NCBI GenBank assembly: GCA_018648445.1
Contig: JABGRG010000008.1
Location: 7,589 to 71,588 of the forward strand
DNA: 64,000 nucleotides
From: Rhodospirillales bacterium
Lineage (GTDB): Bacteria; Pseudomonadota; Alphaproteobacteria; Rhodospirillales_A; JACZKS01
Reading direction: 5' to 3'
Positions 1-9,130 of the stretch are shown here, one piece after another. The position numbers were made by a program, and so were the translations under genes. The notes under the pieces were generated by a model that saw only the letters and a list, made by a program, of their open reading frames with translations, was not told the origin of the DNA and made no database searches. The first letter of the stretch is position 1; each line of letters opens with the position of its first letter.

Positions 1-212
1 AATTCGATATCAAGCAAGGTGAAAACCTGGTTGTTTCGGTTGACCTGGAAAGCCGCGAATATAACGGCCGCTGGTATACTGATGTTAAGGCTTGGAAGAT
101 CTCAAGGGCTGGTGAAGGCGCAGGCGAGAGTTATCCCTCAGATCCGCAAAGCTTCAATAATTCGCAGCCTTTGAATGCCCCCGTATTGGATGATGATGTC
201 ATTCCATTTTGA
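1..212 (+). CDS. 3' fragment of a DUF3127 / SSB-like single-strand DNA-binding protein (partial)
   Basis: Only the last 69 codons lie in the window; the reading frame opens at base 3 and ends with TGA at 210-212. The fragment reads FDIKQGENLVVSVDLESREYN and continues with NGRWYTDVKAWKI, which I recognise as the DUF3127 pattern, a family known mainly from Bacteroidota and thought to be OB-fold like. After a low-complexity linker rich in S, N and P, the protein ends in the acidic-hydrophobic tip DDDVIPF. That tip is very close to the partner-binding C-terminus of bacterial SSB (DDDIPF). The role in ssDNA binding is inferred from the tip and the family, not shown. Base composition is AT-richer than the core genes to the right, suggesting transfer. 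The N-terminus is outside the window. Confidence 0.7.
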   Translation, partial: FDIKQGENLVVSVDLESREYNGRWYTDVKAWKISRAGEGAGESYPSDPQSFNNSQPLNAPVLDDDVIPF

Positions 213-283
213 CCCATAATCCCTCAGTTTTGAAATCTCATGGAGAAGCTTGAGAGCATTATTTTGAAATTCAGGATGCAGGC

Positions 284-823
284 ATGGACCACTTCGAAGC
301 CATCATTAAAACCCTGTTAGAGCACGAGGGTTTTTGGGTGCGTCAGTCATTCAAAGTCAACGTAACGAAACAAGAGAAGCGAGATATCGGAAAACATTCT
401 ATTCCGAGGCCCGAAATTGACCTACTCGGGTTTAACCAGAGAGAAAATCATCTATTTGCCATTGAAGCCAAATCATATCTGGATTCACCAGGGGTGAAAT
501 TCGCTGATTTAAAAGAGGATTATGATATCCCAACTGGTCGGTACAAACTGTTCACCTGTAAGAACTACCGCGATATCGTCCTCAAACGGTTAAAAAGCGA
601 CTTAATCGAAGCAAATATGGCAAATGCTGAGACCACCATCACGCTTGGCTTGGTAGCTGGCAACGTTTACCAAAATCGGAATGACGAGATTCGGGAGCTC
701 TTTAGCGCGCAAGGATGGCTGTTTTGGTCTCCAGAAAATGTTCGTGATAAGGTGAACGCCTTGGCGGAAAAAGGGTATGAGAACGAACCCGCAATCATCA
801 CTGCTAAAATTCTCATGCGATGA
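284..823 (+). CDS. Hypothetical protein, possible PD-(D/E)XK nuclease-like
   Basis: This 179-residue protein is not one I recognise. It is soluble, with no signal peptide or membrane segment. Around residues 43-67 it reads PEIDLLGF, then 10 residues, then FAIEAKSY. That is an acidic residue before a beta strand followed by E-x-K, the arrangement seen in PD-(D/E)XK nuclease folds of restriction and repair enzymes (D46 and E65-x-K67 would be the candidate site). A nuclease role is therefore only a hypothesis. Codon use is AT-rich and unlike the core genes after 1.5 kb, as in the preceding SSB-like fragment, so both probably belong to one acquired segment. Confidence 0.55.
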   Translation: MDHFEAIIKTLLEHEGFWVRQSFKVNVTKQEKRDIGKHSIPRPEIDLLGFNQRENHLFAIEAKSYLDSPGVKFADLKEDYDIPTGRYKLFTCKNYRDIVLKRLKSDLIEANMANAETTITLGLVAGNVYQNRNDEIRELFSAQGWLFWSPENVRDKVNALAEKGYENEPAIITAKILMR

Positions 824-1182
824 GTTTGTGCGCCGGGAAAGCACACAGACGATTACATTGACAACCAGCCAGCAGCCCAAATTAACTTTTGAGAAGAGCG
901 CCGTGCTACCGATACCTATAGCTTTGATTTGAGTTCCGGTTTCTCATCAGAATTTGCGAGAATCACGTCAAATTGTGAGACGCATTTTCTGCTACCTATC
1001 AACGCCATAAAACGCCGTACCACTTACTGAAGGTCAACAGCTTGAGAGAGAATTGGCCGGTAGAGAGAGATTTTGAAGAGATTAGCTTAAACCGAGGTTA
1101 ACAGCTTCATCTTGAAAGCGGCGCAGAAGCTGGGATTTTCTGCGGCAACCATCTTGCAGAGAGACAGTTGCCGCTAGAAAAA
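824..1182. other. Gene-free AT-richer stretch between the orphan gene and tRNA-Ser
   Basis: No convincing coding region was found on either strand. The only structure I see is an 8-base inverted repeat, GCGGCAAC (1142-1149) and GTTGCCGC (1167-1174), just downstream of the 3' end of the minus-strand tRNA, together with a run of five A (five T on the tRNA strand) at 1178-1182. These could act in tRNA 3' processing or termination. No second copy of the tRNA 3' end is visible here. Confidence 0.5.
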
Positions 1183-1272
1183 TGGCGGAGGGGGTGGGAT
1201 TCGAACCCACGGTACGCTCACGCGTACAACGGTTTTCGAGACCGCCCCGTTCGACCACTCCGGCACCCCTCC
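1183..1272 (-). tRNA. tRNA-Ser(CGA)
   Basis: Read on the minus strand, the 90-nt molecule starts GGAGGGGTGCCGGAGTGG and ends with an encoded CCA (1183-1185). The acceptor stem GGAGGGG/CCCCTCC is perfect. The anticodon loop carries CGA within GGTCTCGAAAACC, the layout of bacterial serU-type tRNAs. A long variable arm (TGTACGCGTGAGCGTACC) marks it as class II, and the T arm is GTGGG-TTCGAAT-CCCAC. It reads UCG serine codons. Its 3' end faces the AT-rich, foreign-looking segment 1-1182. Confidence 0.95.
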
Positions 1273-1624
1273 GCTGATATTCGGGCTGCGCCCACCGGGA
1301 AATAAATACCCGTGGTGTCGACGGGGCGCGGAGATTAACCGAATGTGCGTCCGCCCGCAAGCGGGCAACTTAACCGATTTTCAGCTTCGTGAATTCACGC
1401 GAATCGATAGTTCGGAAAAGCCCATCGAATTTAGTCGCGCGGCACCGAAATCCGCCGTCTTTTCCGTCGCCGGGCCATTTGATTTGGGGCGGGGGAACGA
1501 TTCCGTCCGGAAATCGCGCCAAGACCGTTGACAACACCGGCGTTACAGCTATATTGCCGCCTCTTTTCGCGGGCCCCACGGTTTCGTGCGGGTTCGTGTT
1601 CGTCATATATGTTGTGGGGCGAAG
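1273..1624. other. Divergent intergenic region between tRNA-Ser and rplU
   Basis: This 352-base gap separates the minus-strand tRNA from rplU. Short open frames exist, but none has a plausible start site or protein-like sequence. The right part carries the rplU promoter described separately; the left part must contain the tRNA promoter, which I could not place with confidence. Confidence 0.6.
1528..1555 (+). promoter_or_regulatory. Sigma-70 promoter of rplU-rpmA
   Basis: A perfect -35 hexamer TTGACA (1528-1533) is followed after 16 bases by TATATT (1550-1555), one mismatch from the -10 consensus. It lies about 70 bases before the rplU start, as expected for a ribosomal protein operon leader. 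Confidence 0.7.
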
Positions 1625-2155
1625 ATGTTCGCAGTCATTAAGACCGGCGGAAAACAATATAAAGTGGCTCAGGACGAGGTTGTCACCGTCGAGTCGCTGG
1701 TTGGTGCGCCGGGTGATACGGTTGAGTTATCGGAAGTTTTGATGATCGGTGAAGACGGCAAGGCGCCTACCGTGGGCGCGCCGCTGATCGAAAAAGCCGT
1801 GGTGTTTGCCGAGATTCTCGAGCAGACCCGCGCCAAGAAGATCATCGTTTTCAAGAAAAAGCGCCGCCAGGGCTATCGCCGCAAGGCCGGCCATCAGCAG
1901 CATATTACCAAGTTGCGGATCTCGTCGATCAGTGCAACGGGTAAGAAGCCTGCGGCGGCCAAGGCCAAGGCAGCGCCCGCCGTCGAAGCCAATGCGGAAG
2001 CGGAAGCTCCGGCTAAAGCCAAAGCGCCTGCCAAGCCGAAAGCGGCGGCAAAGCCCGCAGCGGCAGCCAAGCCCAAAGCAGCGGCAAAGCCCAAAGCGGC
2101 AGCCAAGCCTAAAGCGGCGGCGAAGCCCAAAGCGGCCGCCAAGCCGAAGGAGTAA
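1625..2155 (+). CDS. rplU: Large ribosomal subunit protein L21 with a long basic C-terminal tail
   Basis: L21 binds 23S rRNA with L20 in the large subunit. The L21 domain begins at [14 protein letters not shown] and covers about residues 1-103, including the [16 protein letters not shown] rRNA-binding segment. The ATG at 1625 is chosen over an upstream in-frame start because it gives the family N-terminus and sits after a GGGGCGAAG Shine-Dalgarno region. The protein is 176 residues against about 103 in most bacteria. The extra 70 or so residues are almost only A, K, P and E in AAAKPK-type repeats, like histone H1 or HU-tail proteins. It is followed 6 bases later by rpmA. Confidence 0.97.
   Translation: MFAVIKTGGKQYKVAQDEVVTVESLVGAPGDTVELSEVLMIGEDGKAPTVGAPLIEKAVVFAEILEQTRAKKIIVFKKKRRQGYRRKAGHQQHITKLRISSISATGKKPAAAKAKAAPAVEANAEAEAPAKAKAPAKPKAAAKPAAAAKPKAAAKPKAAAKPKAAAKPKAAAKPKE
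2032..2152 (+). repeat. Short tandem repeats encoding the L21 AAAKPK tail
   Basis: Degenerate repeats of a 15-18 base unit (AAGCC-AAAGC-GGC type) encode successive AKPKAA modules at the end of rplU. Repeats like this can change length by replication slippage without breaking the frame. Confidence 0.75.
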
Positions 2156-2161
2156 CGGACA

Positions 2162-2422
2162 ATGGCACATAAAAAAGCAGGTGGTAGCTCAAGGAACGGC
2201 CGCGATACAGCGGGTCGGCGTCTTGGCGTTAAAAAGTACGGCGACGAAATCGTCGTTCCGGGCAACATCATCGTGCGCCAGCGGGGCACCAAGTTCCATC
2301 CGGGCGAGAACGTAGGGATTGGCAAAGACCACACCCTGTTCGCGCTGACGGAAGGCCGTGTCAAGTTCCTGCACAAGACGAGCGGGCGCACCTATGTCGC
2401 CGTGGAGCCGTCGGAAGCATAG
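2162..2422 (+). CDS. rpmA: Large ribosomal subunit protein L27
   Basis: L27 lies at the peptidyl-transferase centre, where its N-terminus contacts tRNA. The 86-residue protein starts [15 protein letters not shown], the conserved family N-terminus without the cleavable extension seen in Firmicutes, and continues with [12 protein letters not shown] and [14 protein letters not shown]. It is co-transcribed with rplU (6-base gap, start preceded by AAGGAGTAACGGACA, which contains the Shine-Dalgarno inside the rplU stop region). A strong terminator follows the gene. Confidence 0.98.
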   Translation: MAHKKAGGSSRNGRDTAGRRLGVKKYGDEIVVPGNIIVRQRGTKFHPGENVGIGKDHTLFALTEGRVKFLHKTSGRTYVAVEPSEA

Positions 2423-2449
2423 CCTAACCGGCCATTCGCTTTGAAAAGC

Positions 2450-2480
2450 GGGGGAATGGCTGGCCATTCCCCCCTTTTTT
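2450..2480 (+). terminator. Rho-independent terminator after rpmA
   Basis: A perfect 10-bp stem, GGGGGAATGG (2450-2459) with CCATTCCCCC (2464-2473), and a 4-base loop are followed by C and six T (2475-2480). It ends the rplU-rpmA transcript before obgE. Confidence 0.9.
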
Positions 2481-2496
2481 GTTTTATGCGGTATAA

Positions 2497-4687
<2,191 letters not shown>

Positions 4688-4691
<4 letters not shown>

Positions 4692-5959
4692 CCGCCGCCC
4701 AAGAAAACATCCCGGCCCTTATGCACGACATCGGCGTGGCGGCCAAAGAAGCCGCAAGCAAACTGGCGTCCGCCCCGACCGCCGTCAAGAACGCCGCCCT
4801 TCTGGGCGCGGCGGCGAGCCTTCGCGCCAGCAAAACCGAACTGATGGCCGCCAACGCCAAGGACCTGACCGCGGGCACGGAAAAAGGACTGAGCCCGGCC
4901 CTGCTGGATCGTCTGGCGCTGAACGACGAACGCATTGAAGGCATGGCCAAGGGCCTGGAAGACATCGCCGCCCTGGAAGATCCCGTGGGTTATGTCATGG
5001 CCGCGTGGGAGCGGCCCAACGGTTTGCAGATTTCGCGGGTGCGGGTGCCGCTGGGCGTGATCGGCGTGATTTACGAGTCGCGCCCCAACGTAACGGCGGA
5101 CGCGGGCGCGCTGTGCCTGAAGTCGGGCAATGCGACGATCCTGCGCGGCGGCTCTGAAAGCTTCCATTCGTCGAGCGCCATCATGGAATGTCTGGCCGCC
5201 GGTCTGGCCAAGGCCGGGCTGCCCGAAGGCGCGATCCAGCTTGTTCCGACCCGCGACCGCGCCGCCGTTGGCGAGATGTTGACCATGGCCGACACCATCG
5301 ACGTTATTGTGCCGCGCGGCGGCAAGTCGCTGATCGAACGCATAACGGCGGAAAGCAAGATTCCGCTTTTCAAGCATCTGGAAGGCATCTGCCACACCTA
5401 CATCGACGCCAGCGCCGATGTGGTCTTGGCGCGCAAGGTGACGCTGAACGCCAAGATGCGGCGAACCGGCATTTGCGGCGCCACCGAAACGCTGTTGATT
5501 CACCCTGACGTGCTGGACACCCATCTTTCGCCCATCGTCGATGAACTGGTCGATGCCGGTTGCGAGGTGCGCGGCGATGACCGCGCGCGCGCAGCCGACC
5601 CGCGCATCGTTCCGGCGTCGGAAGAAGACTGGGGCACCGAATATCTGGATGCCATCATCTCTGTTGCGGTGGTCGATGATGTGGACGCCGCCATCGCCCA
5701 CATTACCAAGTACGGATCGGAACACACCGAGGCAATCATCACGGAATCGGAAGCAACCGCCGAAGCCTTTTTGAACCGTGTCGGAAGCGCCATTGTCATG
5801 CTCAACGCCTCGACCCAATATGCCGACGGCGGCGAATTCGGCATGGGGGCCGAGATTGGAATTTCCACCGGCAAGCTGCATGCGCGCGGCCCCGTCGGCG
5901 TCGAGCAGTTGACCAGTTTCAAATATATCGTTCGTGGAAATGGCCAATGCCGACCTTAA
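4688..5959 (+). CDS. proA: Gamma-glutamyl phosphate reductase
   Basis: ProA reduces gamma-glutamyl phosphate with NADPH to glutamate semialdehyde, which cyclises towards proline. The 423-residue protein belongs to the aldehyde dehydrogenase superfamily; the catalytic cysteine is Cys263 in [13 protein letters not shown]. The segments [21 protein letters not shown] and [12 protein letters not shown] are typical of the family. The ATG overlaps the proB stop by 4 bases. The last 20 or so bases overlap the probable start of nadD. Confidence 0.97.
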
Positions 5960-6587
5960 CGAAATGCCGACCTTAAGGAATATTATTCCGCACGACCCGC
6001 CAAGGGGCTTGCGGGTTGGACTTTTGGGCGGATCATTCAATCCCGCCCACGAAGGCCACGTTCATATCAGTACGCTGGCGCTGGATCGCTTGAGGCTGGA
6101 TCAGGTGTGGTGGCTGGTTTCGCCGCAAAACCCGTTGAAGGCCACCGACGGCATGGCCGCGCTGGCCGATCGTCTGGACGGTGCCCACAGCGCCGCAATT
6201 GACGAGCGCATTCGCGTCGATGACATCGAGCGCGACCTTGGAACCCGCTTCACGGCGGATACCCTGGCCGCCCTGAAAAAACGGTTTCCCGGCGTGCGCT
6301 TCGTTTGGATCATGGGCGCGGACAATCTGATTCAGATGCCGCAGTGGAAACGATGGAAGCGCGTTTTTCGTTCGGTTCCCATTGCGGTTTTCGCCCGTCC
6401 TTCTTATTCTTTAGGGGCGGTATCGGGGCTGGCCGCCCGTAAGTTCGCAAAGGCCGAAATGAAGGCGTCAAGCGCGCCGCGTCTGGCCAACGCCAGACCA
6501 CCGGCCTGGGTGTATTTGAAGACGCCCCTGAACCGCGCTTCCGCGACCCGGATACGGGCCGGGGCGGCGCAAAGCCAACCCAAGTAG
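5940..6587 (+). CDS. nadD: Nicotinate-nucleotide adenylyltransferase
   Basis: NadD adenylates nicotinate mononucleotide to deamido-NAD in NAD synthesis. The nucleotidyltransferase motif [15 protein letters not shown] lies at about residues 30-44, and the C-terminal NTase signature appears as a degraded SATRIR (ASATRIRAG). Three starts are possible: GTG 5934, ATG 5940 and ATG 5964. I prefer 5940, which sits just after GTGGAA, but the evidence is weak. All of them overlap or abut the end of proA. The protein is about 215 residues, normal for the family. It is followed by rsfS, the usual alphaproteobacterial neighbour. Confidence 0.93.
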   Translation: MANADLNEMPTLRNIIPHDPPRGLRVGLLGGSFNPAHEGHVHISTLALDRLRLDQVWWLVSPQNPLKATDGMAALADRLDGAHSAAIDERIRVDDIERDLGTRFTADTLAALKKRFPGVRFVWIMGADNLIQMPQWKRWKRVFRSVPIAVFARPSYSLGAVSGLAARKFAKAEMKASSAPRLANARPPAWVYLKTPLNRASATRIRAGAAQSQPK

Positions 6588-6599
6588 AAAGGAACGACC

Positions 6600-6986
6600 A
6601 TACCCCAACGGATCACGAAGCCATCGGCGGCGGCGGACATGCTAACGCTGGTGCAGAAATCGCTGGATGACGACAAAGCACAGGAAACCGTCACCATCGA
6701 TCTAGCCGGCAAATCGGATATTGCCGATTTCCTGGTTATCGCCTCGGGAACCTCCCAACGTCAGGTCGGCGCCATGGCCGTCCATCTTCGCGACAGACTG
6801 AAATCTTCCGGCATCAAGGGGATCGCAGTAGAGGGCATGAACCAGTCCGACTGGGTGTTGATCGACGCCGGTGATGTCGTCGTTCATCTGTTCCGTCCCG
6901 AAGTGCGCGAATTCTATAACCTCGAAAAGATGTGGGATGCCCCGGCTCCGGCAAATGGCGATACGCAGGTGCGGGCCAAGGCTTAA
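6600..6986 (+). CDS. rsfS: Ribosome silencing factor RsfS, probable non-ATG (ATA) start
   Basis: RsfS binds L14 and blocks subunit joining when nutrients are scarce. The core matches the family: MLTLVQKSLDDDKAQET, LAGKSDIADFLVIASGTSQRQ, and VEGMNQSDWVLIDAGDVVVHLF. The first in-frame ATG (6639) has no Shine-Dalgarno sequence and would leave little before the first helix. In contrast, AAAGGA (6588-6593) sits 6 bases before an in-frame ATA at 6600. Starting there adds PQRITKPSAAAD, a length typical of alphaproteobacterial RsfS. The start at 6600 is therefore my inference; an ATG-start annotation would run 6639-6986 (115 residues). Confidence 0.85.
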   Translation: MPQRITKPSAAADMLTLVQKSLDDDKAQETVTIDLAGKSDIADFLVIASGTSQRQVGAMAVHLRDRLKSSGIKGIAVEGMNQSDWVLIDAGDVVVHLFRPEVREFYNLEKMWDAPAPANGDTQVRAKA

Positions 6987-7015
6987 TAAGGCAAGCATGT
7001 AAAACTGAAACGGTC

Positions 7016-7486
7016 ATGCAGTTCCATATCATCGCCGTCGGCCGCTTTGGAGGCGGTCGGGCGCACGCCTCGGAAAAGGATGTGTTCGACGGGTTCGTCC
7101 GGCGCATCAAACCCAAACTCAAACTTGTTGAAGTCGAAGAGAAACGGCCCCTGCCCGTTCCGGCCCGCATGAGCGCCGAGGGCGCAAAACTGTTATCGGC
7201 CATCCCCCAAGGCGCGTTTGTTATTGCACTTGATGAACGCGGGCGCGGTCTTTCCAGTATCCAGTTCGCCAAAAAGCTGGGCGATTTGCGCGACGACGGG
7301 CGGCGCGACGTGGCGTTTATCATCGGCGGCGCCGACGGTCTCGACGACAGCGTACGCAAGCGGGCTGATCTGACAATTTCCTTCGGGTCCATGACGTGGC
7401 CGCACATGCTGGTCCGCGCCATGCTGGCCGAACAGATCTTCCGCGCACAATCGATTCTTGCGGGCCATCCCTATCATCGGGCATAA
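7016..7486 (+). CDS. rlmH: 23S rRNA (pseudouridine-1915-N3)-methyltransferase RlmH
   Basis: RlmH is a SPOUT methyltransferase that modifies pseudouridine 1915 in helix 69 of assembled ribosomes. The 156-residue protein has LDERGRGLSSIQFA, the SAM-site loop FIIGGADGLDDSVRKRAD, and the C-terminal knot segment SFGSMTWPHMLVRAMLAEQIFRAQ followed by GHPYHRA, all typical. The ATG at 7016 gives the family N-terminus MQFHIIAVGR; an earlier in-frame start would overlap rsfS and add unrelated residues. It sits in the usual rsfS-rlmH-gpmI order. Confidence 0.97.
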   Translation: MQFHIIAVGRFGGGRAHASEKDVFDGFVRRIKPKLKLVEVEEKRPLPVPARMSAEGAKLLSAIPQGAFVIALDERGRGLSSIQFAKKLGDLRDDGRRDVAFIIGGADGLDDSVRKRADLTISFGSMTWPHMLVRAMLAEQIFRAQSILAGHPYHRA

Positions 7487-7542
7487 ACCCCTCACCAACC
7501 CCGCTCTATCACAAACTCACTGATTCGGCATATATTCTGACC

Positions 7543-9129
7543 ATGACAAACCTGAATGATTCCGCTGGCCTGAATGATTCCGCTAGCCAACAGCGCCCCG
7601 TCGTACTTTGCATCCTGGATGGATGGGGGGTGCGCTCCGAAACCAAGCAAAACGCCGTCGCCATCGGCAACACCCCCAATTGGGACCGCCTGATCGCGGA
7701 CTCCCCTTTCGCGCTTCTGACCGCCTCCGCGCTGGAAGTCGGCCTTCCCGAAGGGCAAATGGGAAATTCCGAGGTCGGCCACATGAACCTGGGGGCCGGG
7801 CGCGTCGTTATGCAGGATTTGCCGCGCATCGACGCGGCTGTGGCCGACGGCTCCATCTCCGGCATCCCGGAACTGGCGAAATTCATCGACGATCTGAAAA
7901 AAAGCGGCGGCAAATGCCATCTGATGGGCCTGATGTCACCGGGCGGTGTGCATTCCCATCAGGATCACATGGTCGCACTGGCGCGTATCATCCGCGCCGC
8001 CGGGATTGACGTCGTCATTCATGCCCTGCTTGACGGACGTGATACGCCGCCGCGCAGCGGCAAAGGGTTTGTTGAAAAATTCCTGAGCGATGCCGCCGAT
8101 ATCGATGGGTTGCGCGTCGGCGTCGTCAGCGGACGCTATTACGCCATGGACCGCGACAAGCGCTGGGACCGTCTGGAACGGGCCTACGCGGCGCTGGTTG
8201 AGGCGAAAGGAGAACGCCGGGCGCCCGACGCCGCCGCTGCCGTTCAACAAAGCTATGACGAGGATGTGGCCGACGAATTCGTCCTGCCCACCGTGGTCGA
8301 CGGTTATGAAGGTATGGCGGACGGCGACGGCCTTATGATTGCCAATTTCAGGGCCGACCGGGTTCGCGAAATCCTGACCGCCTTTGTCGATCCCGCCTTT
8401 GACGGGTTCGCCCGCCCGCGTACCGTTTCCTTCGGCGCGGTTTTGGGCATCGCCGAATACTCAAACGCTCTGAACGCCTTTTGCCCAGCCATGTTCCCAC
8501 CGGTCGAACTGAACAACATTCTGGGCCAGCTGGTATCGGAAGCGGGCAAGACGCAACTGCGCATCGCCGAAACCGAGAAGTACGCCCATGTGACGTTCTT
8601 CTTTAACGGCGGACGCGAGGATGTTTACGAGGGGGAGGACCGTATTCTGGTCCCCTCGCCCAAGGTCGCCACATACGATCTGCAACCGGAAATGTCGGCC
8701 TTTGAGGTCACCGACAAACTGACGGCAGCCATTGAAAGCGCCAAATACGACCTGATCATCGCCAATTTCGCCAACGGCGACATGGTTGGCCATACCGGAT
8801 TTCTGGACGCCGCGGTTCGCGCCGCCGAAACCGTCGACGCCTGCCTGGGGCGGGTCGAGGCTTCATTGCGCAAGATGGGCGGGGCTATGCTGATCACCGC
8901 CGATCACGGCAATTGCGAAATGATGCAGGACCCCGAGACCGGCCAACCGCATACGGCCCATACCCTGTGCCCGGTTCCGCTGGTTCTGGTCGGCGGGCCC
9001 GACTGGGCCGAAGGGCTGCGCGAAGGACGTCTGGCGGATATCGCGCCGACGCTGCTCCGCCTTCTCGGCCTCGCGCAACCCGAAGAAATGACCGGTCGGT
9101 CTCTGATCGTCGGGCCGGCTGCGCCCTGA
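7543..9129 (+). CDS. gpmI: 2,3-bisphosphoglycerate-independent phosphoglycerate mutase
   Basis: GpmI interconverts 3- and 2-phosphoglycerate with two manganese ions and a phosphoserine intermediate. In the 528-residue protein (start ATG 7543) the metal site begins at LCILDGWG. The catalytic serine is Ser76 in GQMGNSEVGHMNLG, and further ligands are in LLDGRDTPP, NFRADR and LITADHGNCE. The family length is about 510. The excess is an N-terminal leader containing a tandem LNDSA-LNDSA duplication. The next gene starts one base after the stop. Confidence 0.97.
   Translation: MTNLNDSAGLNDSASQQRPVVLCILDGWGVRSETKQNAVAIGNTPNWDRLIADSPFALLTASALEVGLPEGQMGNSEVGHMNLGAGRVVMQDLPRIDAAVADGSISGIPELAKFIDDLKKSGGKCHLMGLMSPGGVHSHQDHMVALARIIRAAGIDVVIHALLDGRDTPPRSGKGFVEKFLSDAADIDGLRVGVVSGRYYAMDRDKRWDRLERAYAALVEAKGERRAPDAAAAVQQSYDEDVADEFVLPTVVDGYEGMADGDGLMIANFRADRVREILTAFVDPAFDGFARPRTVSFGAVLGIAEYSNALNAFCPAMFPPVELNNILGQLVSEAGKTQLRIAETEKYAHVTFFFNGGREDVYEGEDRILVPSPKVATYDLQPEMSAFEVTDKLTAAIESAKYDLIIANFANGDMVGHTGFLDAAVRAAETVDACLGRVEASLRKMGGAMLITADHGNCEMMQDPETGQPHTAHTLCPVPLVLVGGPDWAEGLREGRLADIAPTLLRLLGLAQPEEMTGRSLIVGPAAP
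7551..7586 (+). repeat. 18-bp tandem duplication in the gpmI leader
   Basis: CCTGAATGATTCCGCT occurs at 7551-7566 and again, identical, at 7569-7584 (period 18). It duplicates the residues LNDSA(G/S) in the poorly conserved N-terminus of GpmI, so it probably has no effect on catalysis. Confidence 0.9.
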
Positions 9130-9130
9130 A

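Noticed and set aside
1082..1742. Several overlapping open frames on both strands around the tRNA and the rplU leader
   Set aside because: They run through the tRNA gene or the promoter region, lack protein-like composition and have no plausible ribosome binding site.
1727..2391. Long minus-strand frames opposite rplU and rpmA, rich in G, L, R or A
   Set aside because: They mirror the AAAKPK repeat of L21 in other frames; rplU is unmistakable on the + strand.
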